From assembly GCA_012295275.1 (NCBI GenBank), contig CM022679.1, forward strand, positions 5,127,657 to 5,150,156: 22,500 nucleotides of DNA, read 5' to 3'. Shown in pieces: positions 10,354 through 21,230 of this stretch. The DNA comes from Chrysomallon squamiferum (Eukaryota > Mollusca > Gastropoda > Neomphalida > Peltospiridae). The position numbers and the translations under genes are program-made. The notes below the pieces were generated by a model that did not search any database, had not been told where the DNA came from, and worked only from the letters and a program-made list of their open reading frames with translations. Position 1 is the stretch's first letter; the number at the start of each line of letters is the position of its first letter.

Positions 10354-10676
10354 ATGACTCCTGCCGACAAAAGCACAACAACTTTGTCTTCCACCAAGAG
10401 CCAGTCTCTGACTTCTGATATCAAGAGAAGATCGCTGACATCAACGGACAAAAGCAGTAGGAGACTGCGTCCCAAGGCCATTACGACGTCAGTCTTCAAC
10501 ATCATCAAGGCATCATCCGTCCGTGTGTGCCTGATACTGCACAACATATTGGCCGTCTGGCGAGTGACGGTGAACTGGAACAATAACCTGTTTTGGATTC
10601 TCCTCTTCGCAAACATTCCTTTCATCTTGGAGGGTTTGTACACCGTTCTTAAGCGAAAAGGAATAGAGTGGAAATG
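10354..10676 (+). CDS. TMEM26: TMEM26-like membrane protein, first coding exon
   Basis: This exon encodes the N-terminus of a transmembrane protein 26 family member, a multi-pass membrane protein. In vertebrates it is known mainly as a surface marker and its molecular function is unknown. ATG at 10354 is chosen because an in-frame TGA sits at 10318-10320. The 107 codons run into a donor at 10677 (GTAAGT) that splits a Trp codon after two bases. Residues 1-47 are Ser/Thr/Lys-rich with basic patches (KRRS, SSRRLR). Hydrophobic segment 1 is about 52-70 and contains LHNILAVWRVT, which matches the family's hallmark L-H-x-x-x-x-V-W-R-V-T. Segment 2 is about 79-98, and the exon ends K-R-K-G-I-E-W-K-W, like the vertebrate first-exon end. 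The N-terminal extension is longer than the short vertebrate leader as I recall it. Later exons were not found here. Confidence 0.82.
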
Positions 10677-10880
10677 GTAAGTGTTTTGTCACGTCTTTCT
10701 GTCAGATTGTCTGTATGTCAGTCACCACTGTCTGATAATTTCTCTTTGCTTGAAACCAAGAATATCTTGTTATCTGAATTTCTTACTGTCATAGCCAATG
10801 TCCACCCTTGACGTATCTTGGAATTAATGACGTGTTTGTCTGTTTCCTAGCCACCCACCCACATTTGCAATAACTAAGCC

Positions 10881-11300
10881 AGTAATCCGCACATCCACTT
10901 ACCAAGCAAGTCGTCTATACATCTACTTACCAAGCCAGTTATTCATATATCCACTCACCAAGACAGTTATTCATACATCCACCCACCAAACCAGTTATTC
11001 ATACATCCACTCACCAAGACAGTTATTCATTCATCCACTAAACAAGCCAGTTATTCATTCATCCACTCACCAAGCCAATTATTCATATATCCACTCACCA
11101 AGCCAGCCATTCACCAATCCACTAAACAAGCCAGTTATTCATACATCCACTCACCAAGACAGTTATTCATTCATCCACTAAACAAGCCAGTTATTCATGC
11201 ATCCACTCACCAAGCGAGTTATTCATACATCCAGTCACCAAGCCAGTTATTCATACATCCATCCACCAAACCAGTTATTCATACACTCACTCAAGAATGC
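10881..11300. repeat. 28-bp minisatellite, 15 copies
   Basis: The unit resembles AGTTATTCATACATCCACTC plus ACCAAGCC. Fifteen consecutive units are all exactly 28 bp and differ only by substitutions. Some variants (unit ends ACCAAGAC and AAACAAGCC) recur in order, which suggests multi-unit duplication. It begins about 205 bp after the TMEM26 donor. The unit length is not a multiple of three, so it is not protein-coding. Confidence 0.95.
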
Positions 11301-12114
11301 AGAAGAAACTCAAGAAGCCAGTAATCCAGTGTATAAAATCATCTGTAACAGTTAAAGATGTAATTAATTCATCCACCCATAGATCCACTAAGCCAGACAG
11401 TCCCAAGTTAGCTGAATACAAACATAATGATCACTGTCGCTATCTGTCCGTCTATCTTTAACTATATTTCTCACATTATTTCTGTCTGTGTCTTCTAAAA
11501 TCCTATATAAAGTGTTTTATAATGAATAAACAATCTACGTTAGGAAACCAATCTTTCCTAATAATAATGTTTCAGAATAAAATAACAAACTCTCGAAGGA
11601 CGGTAGTCAGTTTACTTTCGTCTTCATGCACTAATGATTTATTTTGATTTTCTTGTTAACGTTTTCCTACGTTAATAAATCACAGCAAAAAATAAAGTTT
11701 AAGTTTCGGGTGTCTTTATAAACACTGACATAGATATTTCATTATGGTTGAGTCTTCTGTGAGTATTGTCGCATATTTTCTTATTGCGAACCTTTTCATT
11801 AAATAACTTATAAAAAAAGTCAGCACAGGCTTCTTTTGATTCAATAACAATAAAATGTGAATATAATAACAAAATATTTGTTCTTTTGACAATGACGAGC
11901 CACAATGCTGCTGTTTTTATTACAGACATAAACAACAAACAGGGTTGTATGTTTACGATCATGAAACAGCATTAGGCAAAGACACACTGTAAACTGAGAT
12001 AACAAAAAATGCTGGTTTGCTATGCTACTATAACGTGCATAGTGAAGTACGAAATGAATATGGTATGCACATGTGCCGTCAAGTCATGATGTATTTCACG
12101 TAGTACACATCAGT

Positions 12115-13092
12115 GATTGCGTGGGTTGTAGGAAAGAAAGAAAGAGCAAAAAAAAAAAAAAAAAACGGAAAGAAAGAAACACTACATTTTTACTAAACTT
12201 ACAATTTTAAATATGTTAAAGGTATTAAAAATTACTTTTTATGCCAAACTAATATTTTTAATGCTTCTTAAATATTCTATCATAAATATGCACCTCTTTC
12301 ATCCATTAATTATCATTCCCCAACAGATAATCCATATGTTTCACCATAAACACTATGTCAGTTAATATCTCACCATCTCTCTAACATTAGACAATTTCCC
12401 AATTAACTTACCAAATTGACTTTTAATTGTCATTGAGTCCTTAACCCATTCAATGGGTTCTTTAAATGTCTCAATTATCATTTTCTTTAAGAAGCCATTA
12501 TCTAATTGACCCATTCAAAGGATAATCCCTTCTCTTTATGTCCTCAGATCTATACCTTTATCTTATCCCATATATGGCTTCCCAGATGGCTTTTAACTTA
12601 AGGGAGCACCATTCCTCAACATCATTAGTGTCATCAATAGAATAAATATCACAAATATATGAATAAAATTACTATGGAAGTCATCAACAGTCAGAAAGGT
12701 GGATCGAAAATTTGTGCATGAGGCCACTCTCAATGACAGCCACTGAAAGAACAACATTTGTGAGGTGGAACGATAAGTTTTTCAGCTTGATTGGCCATCA
12801 TCATCCTTCTGTCTGGAAAGTTATCCAGTGGTTCCAGCGTGAAGAATCCACTGTACGCACCGTTCTTCAACAGGATGCAGTTGGCAACCACTAAAGAAGT
12901 GCGAGAACAAGGGTCATATTCACCTCCAGAGGAGACTCAAATCCTTGTGCCAGGACCGTGTCAATAGTTCCAAGTCCATTCCTGAGTTTTTGGCTGGAGT
13001 CGGACACAACATCTGTATTACCAAGTGCTTATGAGAATACATCTGTTGTGAATAAAACGGTTTCTTTCTTTCCGTTTACCGATTGCGTGGGT
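12115..13092 (+). mobile_element. Decayed, shortened Mutator-like (MULE) transposon
   Basis: The 12-bp sequence GATTGCGTGGGT occurs at 12115-12126 and 13081-13092 as a possible target-site duplication. Just inside are inverted sequences, AAACGGAAAGAAAGAAAC at 12163-12180 and its exact complement at 13060-13077. A transposase C-terminal relic lies between them. The left end is disturbed by an A run and GAAA repeats. MULEs typically make target duplications of about 8-12 bp. The low-complexity part of the inverted repeat limits certainty about the exact ends. Confidence 0.6.
12712..13034 (+). pseudogene. MULE/FLYWCH-type transposase C-terminal relic, frameshifted
   Basis: The first frame, 12712-12894, contains IGHHHPSVWKVIQWFQREE and TVLQQDAVG, matching the conserved C-terminal H-H-P-S-x-W-K-x-x-x-x-x-x-R-E-E region of MULE-type transposases that often accompany FLYWCH zinc fingers. 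A one-base loss at about 12886-12890 moves the reading to another frame, which continues LQRRLKSLCQDRVNSSKSIP and EFLAGVGHNI to a stop at 13032-13034. The catalytic DDE part and the N-terminus are absent. It cannot make a working protein. Confidence 0.75.
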
Positions 13093-13116
13093 GTATATAT
13101 ATATGCATGCATGCAT

Positions 13117-13148
<32 letters not shown>

Positions 13149-13275
13149 AAACACACTCATAAATTTACAAATACATACATGCATATATATATATATGTAT
13201 ACACACACACATACATATACATATAGATACAAACATACATTCATACAAAAATACACACACACACACACACACACT
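13085..13275. repeat. GT/TA/CA low-complexity tract
   Basis: (GT)n near 13122-13148, then TA and CA repeats to about 13275. Frames on both strands are repeat translations. Confidence 0.9.
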
Positions 13276-13514
13276 TATATGTACATGTACATGTATACAA
13301 AAAACTGCTTGAAAAAAAGTATTATATATGACAGAGGAAAATGAAAAAATAAAAAATAATTAATTATATTATAGTTATCAGTTTATCAAAAACAATTTGA
13401 TTGTTTATTAATATTTCTTTATTTCAAACAAGCATGTACGTCTTTTAAACTTCATTTATAAAAAGAATATAATTTTAGTTTCACATGCATATTAGCTTAT
13501 GTCAGTTACGCTTT

Positions 13515-13569
<55 letters not shown>

Positions 13570-13620
13570 ACTTCTACTACTGGGGTCGTAATCATCATCA
13601 TCATCATCATAATCAATATC

Positions 13621-13665
<45 letters not shown>
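13515..13665. repeat. CTA, CTG, CAT and ATT trinucleotide cluster
   Basis: Four adjoining trinucleotide repeats: CTA (from 13515), CTG (about 13554-13568), ATC (about 13590-13612) and ATT (about 13620-13665). Confidence 0.93.
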
Positions 13666-13916
13666 TAGGCTACAAAATCAAAATATCAAAAACTATTATT
13701 TATTTTTTTTAACACAAGAGCAGGGTAACCTGTCAACACGTGTAACTGATTACTGACAGGTAAATGTTGTTTTTTTGTTTGCTGAAAATAATCAACGACA
13801 CCTGTACACGTACAATGAGTTCAGCGATGTGAAACCTTTCATCAGCTCATCACCACGTCAACACAGCTCGTCATATCTGTGTTACCTCACGTACACCACC
13901 GTCATTGTGTGTCTAC

Positions 13917-14124
<208 letters not shown>

Positions 14125-14129
<5 letters not shown>

Positions 14130-14847
14130 ATCTCTGTCTGTCTGTCTGTCTCTCACTTTCTGGTCCTTACTCCCAACTTTTTATCTTTCTTTGTCTGTCT
14201 CCTCTCTTCTATCTCTTTCAAATCAACAACTAAATAAACTAAACATATTTAAGTCCCCATGTCACACAACCACCATCCGTTACGTAATTCACTGCAGGTA
14301 ATATTTGATTACACATATTATATAATAACTGCACCCAGCTGTGGCAAAAGTATTGTACACACAACATTTCAAAATCTGTGAATACTATATCCAATAACAG
14401 CTGTGAGCTTTTATTTTGTCTCTGCCGTATTTACATAAGAGTGAAGGAAAAAAGAGAGAGAGAGAGAGAGAAAACAGAGGTTTTTTTTTGTGAGATGTCT
14501 GCAGTGTTCCTGTGTAATGACTGTAAAGTATTTACGCAAAAACTCGGTCGCGTTAGTCTCAAAGCGAGGACGGGTCTTGTTTGACGGTTATTTTATTGTG
14601 TGGTGTATAAAGTACAGGAAAAATCAAATGTTATAGAAACGATTTCCGTCCATCTTTGACACAAGCTTTCTTAACACAAGTTTTCTTAACACACGCTATT
14701 CATCATTTTGGTTTGGCTAGAGGAAACATTAGTTTAAAGACCACACACGTGTGAGGTGATAGGAATGTAAGAAAGTGTTACGTTTGATGGCTTCAGATAT
14801 GTTATGTAAATTATATGAATTTGTTTTGTCCTTGTGTATGTGTGTCT

Positions 14848-14940
<93 letters not shown>
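14125..14940. repeat. 0.8-kb tandem duplication, copy 1
   Basis: It starts TGCCTATCTCTGTC, runs through about 728 bp of unique sequence and ends with a CT tract at 14853-14940. It is almost identical to 14941-15763. I see no gene inside, only short unlikely frames. Confidence 0.95.
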
Positions 14941-15767
<827 letters not shown>

Positions 15768-16194
15768 TGGTTGGATGTATATGTCTGAGTGATTTTCACA
15801 ACACTTTCATTGCACCGCTGATTCTCAGTGTGGTTTAATAATCTGTTGTTCAAAACATCACTTTTCTTACAATCCTTTAGTTATTACTGTCACAGCGGGC
15901 TTGTTTGAAAGAAACCTTTTTTTCGAAGCAGCTGGAACACTTTGGGTTGATTTAACAACTGAAATTCTTGTACGGACTTCATCGACCTTGCAGACAAAGC
16001 CAACGTCAAAATGAATGTATAAAAAGTGATGCATTTGATTGTACCTCTCGTATTAAGCTGTTAGAATAATCACTCAGTGTGGCTAAGCCGTTGAATAAGG
16101 ACTGACAGAACCACGGATCATACCCAGATCCAGCTGTGAAGGGCAAATCCACAACTTGCATTCTAAACCTATTGCAACATTTCCCTGGGGAGTT

Positions 16195-16460
16195 TTACTA
16201 CTACTACTGCTGCTGCTGTGGCTGCTGTTACTGCTACTGCTACTACTATTATCACTACTACCACTACTCTGATATTACTACAACTACTGGGACTACTACT
16301 ACTACTTCTACGTCTATTCCTACCACTGCTGTTACTGCTACTGTTACTACTTTTATCACTACTACCACTACTCTGATTTTACTACAACTACTGGGCCTGC
16401 TACTACTACTTCTACGGTTATTCCTATCACTACTACTGCTGTTACATCTACTCCTTCGCC
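16195..16460. repeat. Degenerate CTA/CTG trinucleotide tract
   Basis: CTA, CTG, CCA and TTA triplets with an internal partial duplication: the stretch from ATCACTACTACCACTACTCT to TACAACTACTGGG recurs about 109 bp later. Confidence 0.85.
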
Positions 16461-16926
16461 TCCTCCTTCTGTCATCTGTTTAGGCGGACTGGTTTTGCTT
16501 ATACATCTATTTGCGATAGGTGTAAAATTATTACTACCTGTCATCTCTATACTAAATGTATTTACGTACATAGCACCGCGGACAAAGTAATATATTAACA
16601 CAAACACCACAACATCAGGTTAACTCTAACACTAATAACATGGTGGGTAGATTAATGTAATCTCTAATACACGTGTTATAGCAATGACAATGAATTTATT
16701 CTGTTAAGCTGTGGGATTACAGAACAGAGAAGAATGTAATATAGATATATGATAACTTTTATTTCCATAAACTCTAGACATATCGTATGTAGTATAGATA
16801 TAAAAGCACATGCGTGGAAGTTTGACGTTGAGGACATACTCTCTCACAAACAGTACTTACTAATAAACATAACTTTTTTTAATGTAAAGATGTTTTTGTT
16901 GTTAAACACGTTATTAAATGAAAAAT

Positions 16927-16970
16927 AAGTAAATAAATAAATAAATAAATAAATAATGATGATGATATTA

Positions 16971-17035
<65 letters not shown>
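16927..17035. repeat. AAAT and (AAT)n tracts
   Basis: TAAA units at about 16927-16957, then AAT at about 16975-17035. Confidence 0.92.
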
Positions 17036-17038
<3 letters not shown>

Positions 17039-17228
17039 TAAAACAATAACGAAACCAAACTAACAAAACACAGTCGAAGAGAAACATATCCGAAATAATA
17101 ATTATAGATACGACATTTTATTCATAAAACATTTTATTAACAAGAAACAAGAATAAAGATATTTGGAGATGACGAGACGTGAAAGCTCAGGATAATCGAA
17201 AACCCACTTGACCGCGATAGGGCATCGC

Positions 17229-17371
17229 CTCTGTCAGGTATAACAACAACACCGTACAACTGATAAATCATTGTTTTTCAGCCCCCGCTTTGTCAGACTG
17301 TCTCGCTGAAAACCCACGGTGCTGACAATAATTCTCTTACACTGATTTATCACTGGGTGTTGTCAGAGGGC
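17229..17371. repeat. Imperfect inverted repeat
   Basis: TGATAAATCA at 17261-17270 faces TGATTTATCA at 17343-17352. CCTCTG and CAACACC blocks in the left arm have complements in GGTGTTG and CAGAGG in the right arm. This could be a decayed small DNA transposon, but no target duplication was found. Confidence 0.4.
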
Positions 17372-17446
17372 CGGGCAGTGGATGCGTGGTTAGAGTGCAG
17401 AGCGATGTGTCACGTGATGAAACTTTCACCGGGTGATTTCCCGTTC
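17371..17446 (+). mobile_element. Possible tRNA-like SINE head
   Basis: TGGATGCGTGG at 17379-17389 resembles an RNA polymerase III A box, and GGTGATTTCCC at 17432-17442 resembles a B box, at tRNA-like spacing. It is degenerate, and no body or tail was identified. Confidence 0.3.
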
Positions 17447-17706
17447 CAAAAGTTCTCTTATAGTGATTTGATCAAGATTTAAGCTTTCTGGGGATGTGTG
17501 GAAAATTGCATATAAAATATTTTTTTCTTTTTATACTCCACGGTAAATTATTAGAATTAGCGTAAATAACGAAGAACAGAAGGACCTATCGAAGTTGACG
17601 TTCTGTTTGTATATTGCCCGTTATAACCATAGCTCCACGATAATAATCTTTCAGAGGCAGTATTAAACTTTTGGTTGTTTCTTTTGTTTGTTTCTTCTTT
17701 CTCTCA

Positions 17707-17707
17707 T

Positions 17708-17753
<46 letters not shown>

Positions 17754-17787
17754 TTTCTTCCTTCCTTCCTTCCTTTCTTTCTTTTCA
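17707..17787. repeat. (CTTT)n / (CCTT)n tract
   Basis: Pure CTTT units pass into CCTT units. Confidence 0.95.
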
Positions 17788-17972
17788 TTTCTCCAGAAAT
17801 GTTTGTTAGAACAACACACTAATACATACACACGCTACTTGTTCACAGCGGTTTTTATTTTTAATTTTTTTACATTAGAAAATCTCATGTTAACCTAAGA
17901 CTGAAATATACAATAACTATTCAGTCTACTTGGTGAGCAGAGACAATAAAACGACCAGTTTCTTAAGCAAAC

Positions 17973-18000
17973 AAAAAAAAAAAAAAAAAAAAAAAAAAAA
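17973..18000. repeat. Poly(A) run of 28
   Basis: A homopolymer run. It could be the tail of an old retroposed sequence, but no clear element precedes it. Confidence 0.85.
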
Positions 18001-18631
18001 TGTAGATCGTTAAAAGAAATATAGATAATAAACCTGACAAACTGTGTGACAGATCAGAAGCTGTTTTAAATTACAAGATGTCTGTGTGTGTCTTCTTCAT
18101 TTCACATACCATATACACAATGAGCAGTAAATTATCTCTCTCTCTTATGCATGTACACAAATAGTCTCAGGTTTACACTGACGGACAAGGACACACGCAC
18201 AGATATACACGCACGCAAGCGTATATACACACGAACACACAGACGTACATACACATACACATATACATAAGCTCACATTCAAGTGGTTGTTATGTGCTGG
18301 TATGGTGTGTACTCTGTATGTGTATGTATGTGTATATATAAATACACACATACACAAATGTACGTAACACACACGAGTGCATAAAACATATGAATCATAA
18401 GCATGTATATGTAATTTATATTTTGTTATTAGAACCAGCAAACCAGTTATTAGAAGGTTGAAACAAAAAAAAAAAAAAAAAAGTTAATAATAATAACAAA
18501 TGAAATTAAATAAAATCAAAATAAGAAATAAATAAGAAATAAAATCGTAGAAGAAACAAATTATATCTTGCAATCAAAGACCTTGCTGTGTTTTTTCCTC
18601 TCTGTGTTAATAAATTACACGTATAAAAAGC

Positions 18632-18702
18632 ACCTGGAAGGGAGATAACCCAGTATATCAAACAACAAGCAAATGTTCTAACCACCAGACCACCTCAGCA
18701 AT
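18632..18702 (-). mobile_element. tRNA-like SINE relic
   Basis: On the minus strand, GCTGAGGTGGTCTGGTGGTT looks like a tRNA 5' half, with A box TGGTCTGGTGG (18682-18692) and B box GGTTATCTCCC (18640-18650) about 31 nt apart. It is similar in style to tRNA-Glu or tRNA-Asp heads. It is not an intact tRNA because the stems do not close. Confidence 0.4.
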
Positions 18703-18823
18703 AACTGGGGATATAAATAACGTGTCGGGTAGACTTGCAGACTACCGATTTTCCTTTTTCAACTGCTTTTCAAAGTAATGTTTACCACACTTTACAATCT
18801 CTTATCTCTTTTATTAAAACACA

Positions 18824-19027
18824 ATCATCTGACTTTGTCCGAAACGCTGACGTACAAATTATCTGACGCTATCTAAAATGTTGGCGTACAAACCATTTGA
18901 CTCTGTCTAAAATGTTGACATACAAATCATCCGACGTTGTCCAAAATGTTGACATTCTGATCTTTTCACGTTGTTTGAAATGTTGACACTGTCATCATTT
19001 AACTTTGTCCAGATTGTTGACATACTG
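18824..19027. repeat. 34-bp minisatellite, 6 copies
   Basis: Six consecutive 34-bp units with pattern ATCATnTGACnTTGTCCnAA then ATGTTGACATACnn. All are exactly 34 bp and moderately diverged by substitution only. Confidence 0.92.
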
Positions 19028-19088
19028 AACCCGTAAGTATGGACGATCTAGTGTTGGCGTCACGTTTTTTTTTTCTGTCGTAGGTTTT

Positions 19089-19134
19089 GACCCATTTCCA
19101 TTGATTCTGGTGACACTAATTGGTCAAATGGGTC
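19089..19134. repeat. 9-bp inverted repeat
   Basis: GACCCATTT (19089-19097) and AAATGGGTC (19126-19134) are exact complements around a 28-nt loop. Confidence 0.6.
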
Positions 19135-19438
19135 GTCCGTTTTGGTTCGAGTAAGTTCTGAGCGCTGTCCGGCCACTTAATACTGTCTTGTCCTTTACAT
19201 TAACAGATATAATCAGCTGAAGATGGTCGTCACTGCGGTCAAGCTGGCCACGTAAAAACGATCTTTCAAGCAAACACATCACTTTTAAAAGTGTTCAAAC
19301 TAGACAGAGCACGGTAGTCGGAGAATGCTTTTGTTAGACGTTTGTAAATAGAAATATAAAGTTTGTGATGAATGAAGATTTGTTTGATCATGTCTCATAA
19401 TGGCGATGATGATCGCGATGTTGATGGTGATAATAACG

Positions 19439-19475
<37 letters not shown>
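19439..19475. repeat. (ATT)n microsatellite
   Basis: Pure ATT units, followed by ATC units to about 19545. Confidence 0.93.
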
Positions 19476-19480
<5 letters not shown>

Positions 19481-19839
19481 ATCATTATTGCTATTGTTAT
19501 TACTGTTTTTTTGTTGTCGTCATCATCATCATCATCACCATCATTTTTATTTCTGTATTAGTTACCTCCTACTGACACCGTCATACCGCTCGCAAACAAC
19601 ATTCTCTTAAATTGTAGAAAAATGGAAATAGCCAGAATGTGACAAAGAGAGTTACTTAGAAAGAATGATAAACTGAGAGAATAAAAAAGGGTGAGAGAAA
19701 AAGCTTTTCAATGATAGAAGGTCAAAGAATAAGTGAAAGCGACAGCAATAAACTAATAGAAAAAAAAACACACACGGTAACAACAAACAGAAAACCAGCC
19801 GCTAAAATCCAATAATAATAAAACCAACACGATTCTATG

Positions 19840-19993
19840 CTCGCTGCTCAAGCGAGAAACACTAAAATTGAACTACATGCGTAGTTGTGTTTAGATACAT
19901 TTCTCCAACGTCGCTTTCGAAACATCGTACAAAAGCTTCAGACTTTGCAATTTATCTCGGTTTCTTAGGCGCGCGCGAGCAGATAAAACCGAG
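19840..19993. repeat. Cluster of three short hairpins
   Basis: CTCGCT/AGCGAG (19840-19856, 5-nt loop), AACTAC/GTAGTT (19871-19886, 4-nt loop) and CTCGGTTT/AAACCGAG (19956-19993, 22-nt loop containing GCGCGCG). All arms pair perfectly. The role is unknown. Confidence 0.5.
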
Positions 19994-20251
19994 CCGATGG
20001 AGTCTTAACAAAACCTGCCGTAATCTGACGCTAATAAATTCAGTTATGACAAAGACTGCATTGAGGTAGAGTCCGTGTTGCATACAGCTGTCGGAATGTG
20101 TTGACGCCGAGGTTAATAGGATGTGTATTAAAATCGTGAAACATTCTCTCTATCCATGTCAGAGAGCACTGAAGTCTAAAATATTAGGTTTTTGTGCATT
20201 TAGGGATTATATTTTTGTTTTGTGTGTGTTAACGTATATGTGCTTTTTGGA

Positions 20252-20252
<1 letters not shown>

Positions 20253-20291
<39 letters not shown>
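20253..20291. repeat. (TA)n microsatellite
   Basis: About 39 bp of pure TA. Confidence 0.95.
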
Positions 20292-20294
<3 letters not shown>

Positions 20295-20340
20295 TGTTGT
20301 TTTCTTTTCGTGTGTGCGTGTTTATGTATATGTTAGTGTG

Positions 20341-20474
20341 TATGTGTGTGTACGTGACATATATTAGTAAATATTTGTTTGTGTTTATATGTATGTGTGT
20401 TTATATGTATGTGTGTGTACGTGACATATATTAGTAAATATTTGTTTGTGTTTGTATGTATGTGTGTGTATATA
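20341..20474. repeat. 67-bp tandem duplication in GT-rich sequence
   Basis: TACGTGACATATATTAGTAA recurs at 20351 and 20418 with nearly identical GT-rich flanks. Confidence 0.88.
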
Positions 20475-20668
20475 AATAAAATAAATAAATAAATAAATAA
20501 TAAAATAAATAATATATTACAAACACACAAATAGAAGAAAAGCAGGAAAGAGCCCAGAAACTGGACTTACTGGTTTGTCTCGTATCAGGTGACAGCTATA
20601 AGTAAATCAAATTTTTTTTTTCCTTTTGCAGTAGAATAATGTTTGGTTATCTTCTAGATTAAATATCG

Positions 20669-20825
20669 TTGTGTCAGTGTGCATGTATGTGTGCGTATAT
20701 GTGTGTAAATGTGCGTGTGATTGTGTTTGTGTTCGTATGTGTGTGTGTGCGCACATGTGCGTGTGTTTGCGCGTGTGTGTTGGGTATATTTATATATGTA
20801 TGTGTGTTCGTGTGGGTGAGTATAT
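20669..20825. repeat. GT-rich low-complexity tract
   Basis: Interrupted GTGT and GCGT units. The frames are not genes. Confidence 0.85.
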
Positions 20826-21070
20826 GTAAAAACATCAAATTAGCTGTAAAAAATAGATATAAAACATAAATATTCACATCTCGATTACTACTGAAATTCA
20901 GACGATTTCTACAGCCTGCTGTTTTTATAGCTGAGAAAGATTTAGTTGTACGAAATACACATATTTAAACAGTAAGTCATTTCTCCTACCATCCACGCAT
21001 CCAGGTTTTAGATGACGTAGGATTATAATATAGTTCATGAATGGTTGTGACATATTATGTTCTGTTTATG

Positions 21071-21230
21071 GCTAGAAGTATTTTATTTTAGAATCTTTAA
21101 AGTATCTTTTTTTCTTTCTCTCTTTTATTTATTTTTTGTAAATTTTTTTTTTTTTTAAAGAATCTTTAAAGTATGTTATTTTAGAATCTTGAAAGTATTT
21201 TATTTTGAAATCTTCAAAGTATTTTATTTA
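21071..21230. repeat. 24-bp degenerate tandem repeat
   Basis: AGAATCTTTAAAGTATGTTA plus TTTT and two further 24-bp variants lie at 21159-21230, with one separated unit and a partial unit at 21071-21110 and a T-rich insert between. Confidence 0.85.

Noticed and set aside
11699-11962. 87-codon minus-strand frame
   Set aside because: It has no recognisable motif, no splice or start context and AT-rich composition typical of intron. It is likely a chance frame.
19215-19262. CTGAAGATGG...CACGTAAAAACG resembling a retroelement 3'-end motif
   Set aside because: The similarity is loose and rests on a remembered pattern. No reverse transcriptase sequence or tail adjoins it.
19887-20069. 60-codon plus-strand frame in a GC-richer patch
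   Set aside because: It does not open with a good ATG context, has no domain and overlaps the hairpin cluster. It is treated as chance.
20062-20069. TGAGGTAG, identical to the let-7 microRNA seed region
   Set aside because: The following bases do not match let-7 and no complementary arm forms a microRNA-like hairpin nearby. An eight-base match is expected by chance.
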